64,000 nt of DNA from Stenotrophomonas sp. UBA2124 (GCA_002329155.1 DCXY01000049.1:12714-76713); one strand, 5' to 3'. Shown: positions 1 through 9,098, counted from the stretch's first letter. Notes: a model not told the origin generated them from the sequence alone. Made by a program: numbers and translations.

Positions 1-2
1 TT

Positions 3-542
3 CAGTCAACCTTCGGCGCCGGCCGGCAACGCGGCGTGAGCCTTCTGGAGTTGCTGGTAACGCTGGGAATACTCTCGATTCTGGCCGCCATCGCCACGCC
101 TGCTATGTCAGGCATGCTGGCGGACCATCGCCTCGCCAGCAGCAGGCACCTGCTGCACACGCAACTCTCGATTGCCCGCAATACCGCTATCACCCAGGCA
201 ATGCCGGTGCGCGTTTGCCCCAGCAGCGACGGATTGAAATGCAACCTTGACGGCAACTGGAATGCCCGTTGGCTGATGTACCGCGACCGCCACGCGCTCC
301 AACATCCGGGCCAACCTGAGGACATCCTGACGGTTTCTGATCCACCCAGGCTTCCCGACGGCGCGGCCATCACCTCGACCAGTGGCCGCCACTACGTGCG
401 CTTCCAGAGCGATGGCCGCAGTGGTGGCAGTAACCTGACCCTTTCGTTCTGCATGAACGGCACGCTGCGCAGCGAAATCAGGCTGAACAACGTGGGGCGA
501 GCACGGGTGGTGACAAAGGCCGCCGCCAAGCCCTGCCCATGA
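3..542 (+). CDS. FimT/GspH-type type IV pseudopilin, 5' end outside window
   Basis: The reading frame is open from the window edge. An apparent GTG start at 36 would give MSLLELLV, but that codon is position 1 of the mature pilin: the frame reads RQRG then VSLLELLVTLG, the prepilin peptidase site (Gly at -1, Glu at +5) followed by the hydrophobic pilin helix. The true start and leader therefore lie upstream of the window. After the helix comes a short GspH-like soluble domain with paired cysteines and a C-terminal Cys-Pro ending. It is convergent with the tRNA and the minor-pilin operon and is a second FimT-like gene besides the one at 8.5-9.0 kb. Family membership is clear; the exact role (pilus minor pilin or type II secretion) is not. 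Confidence 0.85.
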   Translation, partial: QSTFGAGRQRGVSLLELLVTLGILSILAAIATPAMSGMLADHRLASSRHLLHTQLSIARNTAITQAMPVRVCPSSDGLKCNLDGNWNARWLMYRDRHALQHPGQPEDILTVSDPPRLPDGAAITSTSGRHYVRFQSDGRSGGSNLTLSFCMNGTLRSEIRLNNVGRARVVTKAAAKPCP

Positions 543-561
543 TTCCAGAACCCACTCCGAC

Positions 562-593
562 AAAAAACACAAAAGCCACGATTGCTCGCGGCT
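562..593 (-). terminator. Rho-independent terminator downstream of tRNA-Asn
   Basis: On the minus strand an 8-bp stem (AGCCGCGA pairing with TCGTGGCT, one G-T wobble) with a GCAA loop is followed by TTTTGTGTTTTTT. It begins 14 nt after the tRNA 3' end and would also block antisense transcription into the pseudopilin gene. Confidence 0.75.
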
Positions 594-606
594 TCTGTTT
601 GATATC

Positions 607-683
607 TGGCGCCCGAAGTTGGACTCGAACCAACGACCCCCTGATTAACAGTCAAGTGCTCTAACCGGCTGAGCTATTCGGGC
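607..683 (-). tRNA. tRNA-Asn (GTT anticodon)
   Basis: On the minus strand the sequence starts GCCCGAA and ends TTCGGGC-G-CCA, giving a perfect 7-bp acceptor stem and an encoded CCA (607-609). The anticodon stem CTTGA/TCAGG encloses the loop CTGTTAA, so the anticodon is GTT (asparagine). The T arm contains the standard GGTTCGAGTCC. It sits alone, with its own promoter-like sequence and terminator. Confidence 0.97.
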
Positions 684-692
684 GGGGCGCGC

Positions 693-722
693 ATTGTAGC
701 GCCCCGTTCAACATCAATGCAA
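693..722 (-). promoter_or_regulatory. Sigma70-type promoter of tRNA-Asn with GC-rich discriminator
   Basis: On the minus strand TTGCAT (717-722) and TACAAT (693-698) are separated by 18 bp, and the tRNA 5' end lies 10 nt further on. The bases between -10 and the start are GCGCGCCCC, the GC-rich discriminator typical of stringently controlled stable-RNA promoters. The same stretch can fold as GGGGCGC/GCGCCCC (684-705), which could alternatively end pil operon transcription. Confidence 0.55.
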
Positions 723-742
723 GCCTGAGGAAAGGGCAGGAG

Positions 743-1162
743 TTACCAGCAACCAGCATCAGCGGGGGTCTTCACCCCCGCCTGATTGATGCTGAGCGTT
801 CCGCACTTATCTTTGGTCTGCCCGCCGGTCGGCACCGCCTGGATGGTGATCGAACTTGCCGTCGGATCCTGGGCGAATGAGATGTTGTACATCGCAGGTG
901 AGTTCGCTTCGCGAGGAGACTTGTTCGCCGGCAATGCAAAGTTGGCGTAGGTGTTGTTTACCGTCCGTGAGCGCTCGGCCAGCTGCGCATACTCCACAAG
1001 GTCCGCCTTGGCCAGACCACGCCTCGCCTTCCTCACGTATTCCTGATACGAGGGATAGGCAATGGAGGCAAGAATCGCAATCACCGCCACCACGATCATC
1101 AGCTCAATGAGCGTAAAGCCACGCGCTCGTGGTGCTCCCAGCGACCCGTTCAATCTGATCAT
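743..1162 (-). CDS. pilE: PilE-type type IV pilin-like protein, last gene of minor-pilin operon
   Basis: The 139-aa protein has the type III prepilin signal: a short leader ending ARG, then FTLIELMIVVAVIAIL with Glu at +5. The helix runs into AYPSYQEYVRKARR, the usual PilE extension. The C-terminal region carries a Cys pair (DKCGTL and AGCW) that could form the D-region disulfide loop. The ATG at 1162 overlaps the pilY1 stop in an ATGA quartet, as at the other junctions of this operon; the longer frame from 1282 is rejected because it would bury the leader. Expected in the inner membrane and then in the pilus fibre. In related genera the last gene of this operon is annotated pilE, but it is not necessarily the major pilin. 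Confidence 0.9.
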   Translation of the reverse strand: MIRLNGSLGAPRARGFTLIELMIVVAVIAILASIAYPSYQEYVRKARRGLAKADLVEYAQLAERSRTVNNTYANFALPANKSPREANSPAMYNISFAQDPTASSITIQAVPTGGQTKDKCGTLSINQAGVKTPADAGCW

Positions 1163-4100
1163 TGCAACTGCCTCCAGGACTGGCGACCGCAGGCGCGCAG
1201 CATCACAAGTGACTTGGTTGGATCGGCGGCATTCTTGACCACCGTACTGCACTGGGTAGGCAGCGGCGGATCCGCATCGCAATCCGGGTCGCTCGGGTCA
1301 CAGTACTCTTGCGGTGACGGCGTTGGGTTGAGCAGGCCACCGCCTTGGCTTGGGGCCCCGTCACCGCCGATCGCTACCCCGCCGGTGTCGCTGCCACCCA
1401 CCGAACCGTCAGCCGGCGGCAGCGTGAAGGAGCCCAACGCCGGCGCACCGGTCATGGCATTGAGTCTATACAGCCAGTTCGTACCGCCGGTGCGGCAATC
1501 AACCGTTACCCCTGGCACATACGTGGTGAATATCACCTGCCCGTTCTGGATGCTGGGCGCACCAATGAAACGCTCGCCATCAGGTGTGGCCGTGCCTACC
1601 TGCAGATCCAGATACCAACCACGGCTTGTGAGGTAATTCACCGTATTGCGGCTGACCGTGCGTGTCGGCGGATTGGTATTTACGTTGGCAGTGAGTTGCT
1701 GCTGTACGAGAGCTGCACGCGAATTGCTGATGGCGCTACCGTTGTCCCACACGGCATACAGTGTATTGAGGTCCTTGCTGTTGCTGTCACTGGTAGCGAA
1801 GTAACGGCCGGTACCGAAATAAAGCATGTAGCCATTGCTCGGACCCATCGCAACTTCCAGCAGGCCCGTAATCGGCTGCCGCGCGCCACTGGCATTGCGG
1901 GCCACAAACAATGGCACGGCATCGCCCGTCCTGGTGCGGTAAGCAACCTGCCAGCTGCTCGCATCGCTACCACTCAGATCAAACTTCCACACATTGCCAT
2001 GAAGGTCGGCGCCGTAGACCGTATCGGTCAAGCCATCCCAGTTGCTGTCCACGGCGGTGATATTCATCAGGCCGTTGTAGCCCAGGCCGGCAACATCGGC
2101 CGCATCAACACTGGCACCAGGATCGGCACGAATCGTCTTGAGCACTTCACCGGTCGCAACATCAACCACGAAGAGCACTGCCTTGCCATTGGTGCTGTTG
2201 ACACCGTTGCCGAACAGGGCAACCCACTTGCCATCCCCAACTGGCACGATGATCGGCTTGCCGAATACATGGCCAAGATCATCCCCCACGCGCGTGGTGC
2301 CGGACATTGAGTTGGAGTTGACCTCCCAACGCACATCAGTGGCGGCGAATGCGTCGGGTGAAGTCACATCCAGACCAAACACGGTCCTGCCACCTGCGCC
2401 TGCGCCGCCCACCAGCATGGTTTTCCAGGTTCCGCCAACGGGAACATCACCAAGCGTCAGCTTGCCATCGACGTAATAGCGATGCTGATACTCACGGTTG
2501 GCCAGATAGCCCATATTCCCCAGCACGCCATTCGGCACGTAGGCAAAGACCTCCCTACCCGTGTCGTCAAAGGCATGCATCATGCCGTCGTTGGCACCAA
2601 CGTAGACGTACTCCTTCTTGCCCGAAGCCGATTTACCCGTTACGTAGGCGGCATAGCTGCTACGCAGGTCGGCGCTCAGTCCCGATGCGGCAGCCCAACC
2701 GTAGTTGGCTCTCTTGGTGGCCACTACCGGTGCCGAATTGATGATGTCACCCAGGATATTCCCGCGTACTCGGAAGGGCCTCACACCCTTCTCGTTGCCT
2801 TCCATGGTGCGATCACCGCGCAGATAGTCCACCAACTGATTCGGCGTTACCGAACCGAAATCGTTGACGATTCCCGCTTGGGTATAGCCCAGACGATTGA
2901 ATATTTCCGCCGTGGTGCCAGTAGCGCTGTCGGCCACAAGCTCAGCAGCTTTGAACTGCCGGGCAGTCTGTCGGCTGGTGGTGGACAACGGCGAAATGGC
3001 GGTGAAAATCTTGCGGTCGGCAGGCCGGAACGTCGGTGCGGCCATGTTCTCCGCAGCACTCCACAATTTCGCCCCCAGGTTGCCCTGGGCCGTGATCGAG
3101 TACGCCTCAAGGTCACCCACCCAGTCCTTGGCGTCATTTGCACTGCCGTACTTGGGAATCACCGCCATTGAGGACGAAGTGATTCGCGCGCCCGAAATCG
3201 CGATTGAGCCGCTGTTGCCATTCTGATTCTGAATGGCATCAAATGCCTTGGTCAGCTGCTGACGCAGATACAGCGGATTGGTCACCAGGAAGTAATTGGT
3301 GGGGTCGCCCTTGGCATCAACGGTGACACCCTGATCGTTGCCATACTTGGCCGCATACCACAGCGGGTCGCGCAGCAGGCCGGCGCCACCGCTGCTACCG
3401 ACATCAAACGTACGCGAAGCCGTCGGCGGCAGACCAGTACAGTCACTCGGCATTGATGCCGTATTGCAGTAGCCCGGAGCGCGGCCTGGCGGAGTATTGA
3501 GCTTGTAGGCCACCTGCCCGGCACAGTTATTGCGATTGCCGTTGTTGCTGGTGTTGTCCTTCAGGTCACAGATCTCCAGATATACGCCGTCCTGCGTGGT
3601 GCCCGAGATCACGTAGCCCATGTGCTGGTCGATGCCGCCGGCAGCATACTCGGAGCGAAGCTCTACATTCAGCCGTCCGGCAGCATTCACACTCAACACA
3701 TAGAGTGCAATGGCATCCATGTCATGGTCGGCGCCCTGTTCGACGTCCTCGTAGTTGATGCGGAATTCCGCATACGGACGCCCACCGTTTACCGTACTGT
3801 CAGCATCAGCGCCACTGGGGCCAGAAGTATTGGCAACCTTTTGAACATAGAAATCGACGATCTGATTCGTCGGCTGGAAGTCGCTGGTAGTACTGATACT
3901 GCTGCCGGCAACGGATTTTGCAAATGGCACGAGGGTCACTCGGCCGTTACCTACCGGAAATTCGAACTTGGGCAGGGGCGAGGCCATGGCCACGGAGTAG
4001 GTACGGACCTTCTTTTCACCGCCAATCGCGTTGTTAGCACCAAAGCTGGCGACCGCGGCAGAGTAATACGTACCCTGCTTGCTGGGCTCCTCAGGTGCCA

Positions 4101-6249
4101 GGCCACGCACCGTGGACAGGTTGCTGACCGTCTTGGGCGTAGGTGCGTTGTCCACCACACCGTTGGATTCACCAATGAACACCGTGCGGCTGCCACCACC
4201 CTCCGACGCCCAGATCTTGTCTGCCTCGGTGGATACGTTCAGGCCTGCCAGTGATGCAGGGTCACCCCGACCACTGAACGAGCTCCAGTGGCTTCCCGGC
4301 AGCTTGAAGTCGTAGGACGGATTGATGTCGCTGAGCACCGTCATTGTCGGCTGGGAGCACATCGGGTACTCCGAACCGCCATCGGCCTTGGCAACGTAGG
4401 GCGGCTGCCATGCAGGCTTCGCCAGGCCAAGCTTGTCGGTATCGATGGAGTTGGCCGGTACGTCGTACTCGCTGCGCGGCAATTTGGCACCGCCGAAATA
4501 ACGCAGTGTTTCATACATCATTTCCGCAACCGGATTACCCCACATCCAGCACTCACCCGCGCCAACCGGGCGCGTGGTGATCCAGCCGCAGCTGGATGCA
4601 TAGGTATAGGAACCGTAGTCAAACCCCATGGTACGGAAGGTATTGATCGTATGAACGATACCCTTGACGTCGCGTCCGCTGCCACAGTTGCCACCAAGGC
4701 AGAACTGGCCACTGGTGGCATTCACTTCGCGCCGGAAGCTCCCCATGTTGCTACGCAGGATGCCACCCGCGGTGTTCTTGCTGTAAGAGCCCGTCAACAG
4801 ACCGAAGTACATGCGGTCGGTTTCACCGTAGTCATGCAGAATACCGGTAGGCTTATACGAGGTCCCGTTGTCGTAAAGTTTGCAATTGCTCTCGCGGAAG
4901 GCAGCGTCGGCCGGGCAAGCCAGCACCCGCAGCGCGTAGTTGGTCATCGAGCTGGAGCCACCTGCCGGCGGCTTCTTCCAGTACAGCTGCCACACCTCGC
5001 CACCGCCAACCTCGCGGAATCGGTAACGGATGTCGTGGCTACCCTTGTTGAGGTAGACCGTGCCCGAATGGGAGTTGAGCGAGGCCGCACTGTCGTTGCC
5101 CGCGTGCGCCCCGTACCAGGATGCGATCAGGTTTCCGTTGATCCATACATCAACAGAGTCGTCGCCGTTGACGGCAAACTGATAGTCCCCGGCCTCATCG
5201 ACAGTGATCTTGCCCTCGATCAGGGCCTTGAAGTTGTCATGGCCACAGTTATTGTAACTACGACCCGTGAATGGATTGGTCGATGAGCCGCTCGCATTGA
5301 TGCTGGCAATCGGCCCCGATCCGCAGCGGTCGGCCACAGAAGAGAACTGGGCGTTCATCCCGGCCGTGTCATCCGGCGCATTACCCCCCTGCTTCCAGGT
5401 TGTAACGGTCAAGCCGTTGTAATTGGACGCGGGCACCACCTGCCAATCCACGTTGGTGTTCGCACCTGAAACGCAGTTCACCCGAGTGTTACCGGCGCCA
5501 AAGCAGTCATTGCCAGCCACCGGCCGTTCGATAGACACCCAGTTCCAGATACGGAAGCTGGTGTTGCGCAGTACGCGCAGCTCCGGAATGCCGTTGTCGC
5601 TGGTTGTCGTCACCGCAAACAGATGCTGACGCCCGGCAGCAGGCTGGGGCAGTGGCGAATATTTGGAGATGTCATAACCCTCGCCGCGGGCGAGTTCCTC
5701 GGCGGTGAACTGCCGGTACTCCTTGCCCCAGCTATGTGCATCCTGCGGCGTGAACGATGCACGCAGGACGGTTTCCGTTGCAGAGTCCACCTCGCGGTAA
5801 CCACCGTAAAGCACCTTGCGCAGGGCATCCATGCGCGATGTGGTCAGGTAGTTGAGGAAGTCACCACTCCAGTTTCCGCTGCATTCCTTATTCTTTGCCC
5901 CGGCCCCCTGCGCAACCGGCACGAACATCTGCCCCCCCGTGCCGCCTTCACGCGATTGATAGCACAGATTGGAATTGTAATAGCCGTAATAATCGATCTT
6001 GTTCGGCTTGTAGCCGACGTCCAGAACGCCATCATTGTCCAGGTCCGAGGCATCGTTGTAGGCCTCGTAATAGAGTTTGTGGTCACGCCCCATCACCAGC
6101 ATGTTCAAAGGCGGCAGCACGCTGCGGGTAAACAGAGGTGCCTGGGCTATATCAAGCGGGCCATCCGCCGTATTGCCCTTGGCAATCAGAAAGCCCAACC
6201 CGGCCAGCGCGGCCAGCGGAAGTCCGAATTTGAGATATGCAGTTCTCAT
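1159..6249 (-). CDS. pilY1: PilY1 type IV pilus tip adhesin/assembly factor with PA14-like insert
   Basis: A 1,696-aa exported protein with a hydrophobic N-terminal segment (residues 8-23). The C-terminal part, from about residue 1160, is the PilC/PilY1 beta-propeller; a Ca-binding loop of the DxNxDGxxD type lies at residues 1401-1409 (D1401, N1403, D1405, D1409), matching the PilY1 loop that controls pilus retraction in Pseudomonas. A second DxDxDGxxD loop is at 69-77. Around residues 335-430 lies a PA14-like module (GDYQFAVNGDDSVDVWINGN and a C-terminal WQLYWK). No MIDAS DxSxS motif of a von Willebrand A domain is seen. It sits between pilX (3-nt gap) and pilE (4-nt overlap). Likely role: pilus tip complex, adhesion and surface sensing. 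Confidence 0.92.
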   Translation of the reverse strand: MRTAYLKFGLPLAALAGLGFLIAKGNTADGPLDIAQAPLFTRSVLPPLNMLVMGRDHKLYYEAYNDASDLDNDGVLDVGYKPNKIDYYGYYNSNLCYQSREGGTGGQMFVPVAQGAGAKNKECSGNWSGDFLNYLTTSRMDALRKVLYGGYREVDSATETVLRASFTPQDAHSWGKEYRQFTAEELARGEGYDISKYSPLPQPAAGRQHLFAVTTTSDNGIPELRVLRNTSFRIWNWVSIERPVAGNDCFGAGNTRVNCVSGANTNVDWQVVPASNYNGLTVTTWKQGGNAPDDTAGMNAQFSSVADRCGSGPIASINASGSSTNPFTGRSYNNCGHDNFKALIEGKITVDEAGDYQFAVNGDDSVDVWINGNLIASWYGAHAGNDSAASLNSHSGTVYLNKGSHDIRYRFREVGGGEVWQLYWKKPPAGGSSSMTNYALRVLACPADAAFRESNCKLYDNGTSYKPTGILHDYGETDRMYFGLLTGSYSKNTAGGILRSNMGSFRREVNATSGQFCLGGNCGSGRDVKGIVHTINTFRTMGFDYGSYTYASSCGWITTRPVGAGECWMWGNPVAEMMYETLRYFGGAKLPRSEYDVPANSIDTDKLGLAKPAWQPPYVAKADGGSEYPMCSQPTMTVLSDINPSYDFKLPGSHWSSFSGRGDPASLAGLNVSTEADKIWASEGGGSRTVFIGESNGVVDNAPTPKTVSNLSTVRGLAPEEPSKQGTYYSAAVASFGANNAIGGEKKVRTYSVAMASPLPKFEFPVGNGRVTLVPFAKSVAGSSISTTSDFQPTNQIVDFYVQKVANTSGPSGADADSTVNGGRPYAEFRINYEDVEQGADHDMDAIALYVLSVNAAGRLNVELRSEYAAGGIDQHMGYVISGTTQDGVYLEICDLKDNTSNNGNRNNCAGQVAYKLNTPPGRAPGYCNTASMPSDCTGLPPTASRTFDVGSSGGAGLLRDPLWYAAKYGNDQGVTVDAKGDPTNYFLVTNPLYLRQQLTKAFDAIQNQNGNSGSIAISGARITSSSMAVIPKYGSANDAKDWVGDLEAYSITAQGNLGAKLWSAAENMAAPTFRPADRKIFTAISPLSTTSRQTARQFKAAELVADSATGTTAEIFNRLGYTQAGIVNDFGSVTPNQLVDYLRGDRTMEGNEKGVRPFRVRGNILGDIINSAPVVATKRANYGWAAASGLSADLRSSYAAYVTGKSASGKKEYVYVGANDGMMHAFDDTGREVFAYVPNGVLGNMGYLANREYQHRYYVDGKLTLGDVPVGGTWKTMLVGGAGAGGRTVFGLDVTSPDAFAATDVRWEVNSNSMSGTTRVGDDLGHVFGKPIIVPVGDGKWVALFGNGVNSTNGKAVLFVVDVATGEVLKTIRADPGASVDAADVAGLGYNGLMNITAVDSNWDGLTDTVYGADLHGNVWKFDLSGSDASSWQVAYRTRTGDAVPLFVARNASGARQPITGLLEVAMGPSNGYMLYFGTGRYFATSDSNSKDLNTLYAVWDNGSAISNSRAALVQQQLTANVNTNPPTRTVSRNTVNYLTSRGWYLDLQVGTATPDGERFIGAPSIQNGQVIFTTYVPGVTVDCRTGGTNWLYRLNAMTGAPALGSFTLPPADGSVGGSDTGGVAIGGDGAPSQGGGLLNPTPSPQEYCDPSDPDCDADPPLPTQCSTVVKNAADPTKSLVMLRACGRQSWRQLQ

Positions 6250-6252
6250 TGC

Positions 6253-6741
6253 TCAAGGCCTGATAAAGATGGTGTCTACCGCGGACTGCGAAGACGATTT
6301 CTCGACCGTGTCCTGATCGCGGCTGAATGCTGTGGAACGGAACATGTTGCAGGCGCTCTCGGAAAGATCGCCCCCCCCGCCAGCGCCACATTGCCGCATG
6401 CAGATGCTGATATTCCGTGTACGTACTTCATGAAGCACACTGCCAGCGATGTCTCGGCTCCACTCCTCAGGGTCATAGGGAACCGAGCAGTTCTCGTATT
6501 CGAACTCCGTTCCCTGCGCGATCTCGTTTTCACGGGCACGCACTTGTGACTCAGCGGACTGGAAGGCCCGGTTGCTGGCCAGGTAATTGGCAGACATCCG
6601 CTCCTCCATGGTGGCTATCCGCATCCCGACAATGCCTATCAAGGCGAGCAGGATGAGCATGATCAGCGCCGTATACAGCGCCATACCGCGCTGTGAGCGC
6701 ATTGACCGCAGGTGACTGGCTCTATTGAGTCGCATGTTCAA
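6253..6741 (-). CDS. pilX: PilX-type minor pilin
   Basis: 162 aa. The leader ends SQRG, followed by MALYTALIMLILLALIGIVG. The mature N-terminus lacks Glu at +5, as is usual for PilX. After the helix, RIATMEERMSANYLASNRAF and AESQVRARE match the conserved PilX region. The start overlaps the pilW stop (ATGA) and the stop is 3 nt before pilY1, so the genes are translationally coupled. PilX acts with PilV, PilW, FimT and PilY1 in the inner membrane to prime pilus assembly and place PilY1 at the tip. Two cysteines in CMRQCGAGG and one in ACNMF may form a disulfide. Confidence 0.88.
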   Translation of the reverse strand: MNMRLNRASHLRSMRSQRGMALYTALIMLILLALIGIVGMRIATMEERMSANYLASNRAFQSAESQVRARENEIAQGTEFEYENCSVPYDPEEWSRDIAGSVLHEVRTRNISICMRQCGAGGGGDLSESACNMFRSTAFSRDQDTVEKSSSQSAVDTIFIRP

Positions 6742-7985
6742 TTCCCGAAAAGCCGGTTTCGCAGCGCAATGGTCGTGTCGTAGACCGCGCGGAACTGCCC
6801 ATCTGCGGGCACCGTGACGGTTACGCCATTGACAACCGGCGAGTTTCTGGCCTGCTCGGCGGCGCGCCTATCAGTGTTGACCCCTCGCACGAGCATGCTC
6901 AGCTTTACGCTTCCAACCCGCCGCCAGCGCGCTGCAGAGGCCAGGCCTCCGATCTCGTCGGCACGGCTGAACTGGTCGATATAACCGGTTGGCACATCGG
7001 TGATTGCTGCTGAATCTTCACCATAAAGCATCTGCAGCGATTCCACGCCCTCGACCATTTCCTCGGTCACCGGCGTGATCACCGCAGTCCCCGGGGCAGT
7101 AGTCCAGCGCGTGCGGTACAGCGCAGGCACACCATCCGCATTCAAGCGCACGTAATACGCCATTGTTTCGGCACGAAACAAGGCCGTTTGCTCACGACTG
7201 TAAGCCACTGCGCCATCGAACTTGCCTGCAAAGCCGATACCGCTCTTGTTCAGGCCCGCCTGCGCGATCAGCATTCCCGTGGCGGTCGGCGCGGCACTCG
7301 CCTGGAATACCGTAGCGGCCTGGCAGTCTGCCAACGCATAGAGCCCATGCCCTTCGGTTGCCACCTTTGTCCTGCCGGCGACGGCCTCACTGGGATAAGT
7401 AATCGTCGGCGAACCTGCAAGATCAAAATTCTCGATCGCACTCTCTTCCGGCGAGAAGAAGCGCAGAACCACGATGTCGCTACCGCGAACGGGGTTGAGG
7501 CCCGAGAGTTCGGCCGGCAGCGCGGGGCTCCAGTTGCCCGCCCCACCGGACGCAAAGCCACCAGAAATGTTCAGCGTCGAGCCAATGGACGTGCCCGCGG
7601 CCTCGAAACCCTGGATTGCCACGTCAAAGCGCAACGGGAAAGCCAAGGCACTGACATTATTCGTATTACGGTCCGCCTCGCTCAGGAAAAGCGTCCTGAT
7701 GTTGCCCCCGGTAGGGCCAGTGGCATCACCTGACAGCAATGACTGATCGTTCGTGCAGCCTGCATGCCCGGCCATGCGGATATCCCGTGACAGGAAGTCC
7801 ATGGCAAAGCGGGAGCTTTCCTGGTTCCGGGCAATGCTCTGCGAAAGCTGGTAAGAGCTGCGCGAAGCCAGAAAGACCTGCACAACGGCGAACAGCACGA
7901 TGATGCCGATCAACAGGGCAATCATCAGCTCGATCAACGAAAGGCCGCGCTGGCTTCGATTGGTGGTGTACGAAGGGATTTTCAT
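6738..7985 (-). CDS. pilW: PilW-type minor pilin
   Basis: 415 aa from the ATG at 7985, which overlaps the pilV stop by 4 nt; the longer frame to 8039 would add a non-leader extension. The prepilin site is SQRG then LSLIELMIALLIGIIVLFAVV (Glu at +5). PilW proteins are larger than other minor pilins, and the length here fits. The soluble domain starts at IARNQESSRFAMDFLSRDIR, a conserved PilW segment. It sits between pilV and pilX in the operon. Function: minor pilin of the priming complex, by family and context. Confidence 0.88.
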   Translation of the reverse strand: MKIPSYTTNRSQRGLSLIELMIALLIGIIVLFAVVQVFLASRSSYQLSQSIARNQESSRFAMDFLSRDIRMAGHAGCTNDQSLLSGDATGPTGGNIRTLFLSEADRNTNNVSALAFPLRFDVAIQGFEAAGTSIGSTLNISGGFASGGAGNWSPALPAELSGLNPVRGSDIVVLRFFSPEESAIENFDLAGSPTITYPSEAVAGRTKVATEGHGLYALADCQAATVFQASAAPTATGMLIAQAGLNKSGIGFAGKFDGAVAYSREQTALFRAETMAYYVRLNADGVPALYRTRWTTAPGTAVITPVTEEMVEGVESLQMLYGEDSAAITDVPTGYIDQFSRADEIGGLASAARWRRVGSVKLSMLVRGVNTDRRAAEQARNSPVVNGVTVTVPADGQFRAVYDTTIALRNRLFGN

Positions 7986-8461
7986 AGGCGGCTTGTCACG
8001 CTGAACGCAGTAACCTGTTTGTTGACGTCGGTTTCCCAAGTGCTGTCGCCCCAGCGGACCGTCACCGTCAGTTCGCCGGCAGGCGACAGAACAACCTGGG
8101 CCTTGCCCTCAGGCAGATCCCTTGTCACCTGGCATTTCCAGCGGGTGATGTTGTCAGACGGTGCCGCGGCGCCACCGCTGATACAGGCACTCGACGGTGT
8201 TCCGGAAAAACTGTCGTAACTGATGCCGTTGAAGTTCGACCCACGAGCACGCTGCGTGCGCATGATGTCGATCATCTCGTAGGCAAGGTTGCTGGCGATC
8301 GTTCGCTGCTGCGCGCTTTTGGTGAATCTCACATTCATGGTCTGCAGCAATGCAAAACCAAGCAATCCGACTGCGAGGATCAGCAGGGCAACCATCACCT
8401 CGATGAGAGTGAACCCTTTCTGCCGGCCGCCAGACGAAACCGAACGACGCAATACCTTCAT
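7982..8461 (-). CDS. pilV: PilV-type minor pilin
   Basis: 159 aa if started at the ATG at 8461, which overlaps the fimT stop in ATGA, the arrangement seen at four of the five operon junctions; an in-frame ATG at 8467 would add two residues. The leader ends GRQKG, followed by FTLIEVMVALLILAVGLLGFA, the PilV signature with Glu at +5 and the GLLG motif. The segment ASNLAYEMIDIMRTQRARG is also characteristic. Cysteines in SACISGG and KCQVTR probably pair. Inner-membrane and pilus location expected. Confidence 0.88.
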   Translation of the reverse strand: MKVLRRSVSSGGRQKGFTLIEVMVALLILAVGLLGFALLQTMNVRFTKSAQQRTIASNLAYEMIDIMRTQRARGSNFNGISYDSFSGTPSSACISGGAAAPSDNITRWKCQVTRDLPEGKAQVVLSPAGELTVTVRWGDSTWETDVNKQVTAFSVTSRL

Positions 8462-8973
8462 GAACATGCCTCCTGCGTCACCCGGACCTGCCCTGTCTTT
8501 GCCACAACCAGTCGCCGCTGGAGCTTCTGCGAGCCACAGGTATCAAGCCTCAGAATGACTGACTGATTGGCATCGGCACGACGAATGCCCCGCGCGCCAT
8601 AGACGATATCCAGGTCGCCCGCGTTGCCCTGCACCGCAGGGATGCCGGAGGTGAAGCGAAGTACATCATCGCCATCACCGAAGGCGCCATCACCATCGCG
8701 GTCAGACCAGACCATCCAGCCATCGCCCCAGGACGCCCCATCACAACCGCTTCCAGCTGAACTGGCGCACACACCTGCGCCCAGCCCGTTCTTCTGAGCC
8801 TCGCTGCGGGCAAGCGCAAAGCCTGCAACCAGTTCATTGGTCGCAGTGGAAAGCTGACTGGATCTGATAAGCATGCGATAGCTCGGCACTGCAATCGCAA
8901 CAACGATTGCCAGCACCGCCAGAGTGACCATCAATTCGACCAGGCTGAAGCCTGCTCCCCGTGTACCACGCAT
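8458..8973 (-). CDS. fimT: FimT/GspH-type minor pilin, first gene of minor-pilin operon
   Basis: 171 aa from the ATG at 8973, with GGGAG 8 nt upstream; the longer frame to 9084 gives an implausible leader. Leader MRGTRGAG is followed by FSLVELMVTLAVLAIVVAIA (Glu at +5). Four cysteines (GVCASS, GCDGAS, DTCGSQ and the terminal EACS) suggest disulfides. In Xanthomonas and Acinetobacter relatives FimT binds DNA during natural transformation; whether this copy does cannot be read from sequence alone. It begins the fimT-pilV-pilW-pilX-pilY1-pilE unit. The 125 bp between it and the ppnN stop must carry the operon promoter, but no convincing hexamers were found. Confidence 0.87.
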   Translation of the reverse strand: MRGTRGAGFSLVELMVTLAVLAIVVAIAVPSYRMLIRSSQLSTATNELVAGFALARSEAQKNGLGAGVCASSAGSGCDGASWGDGWMVWSDRDGDGAFGDGDDVLRFTSGIPAVQGNAGDLDIVYGARGIRRADANQSVILRLDTCGSQKLQRRLVVAKTGQVRVTQEACS

Positions 8974-9098
8974 TGAAACGCTCCCCAGCGTATTAACAGC
9001 AGCATGCCACTCCGCCTTGGGCAAGGCAAGAAGCGTCTGCGGGACCCATTCAGAGAGAGGCGAGCCAGAGCCGGCTTGCCTCACCTGTTAGATAACAA

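Noticed and set aside
392..655. Open frame of 87 aa containing VNQGVVGSSPTSGAR on the minus strand
   Set aside because: It is translation of the tRNA-Asn gene, a familiar spurious ORF type.
8974..9098. Sigma54 promoter for the minor-pilin operon
   Set aside because: GG is present in GTGGCATGCTGCTGTTA but the required GC at the -12 position is absent.
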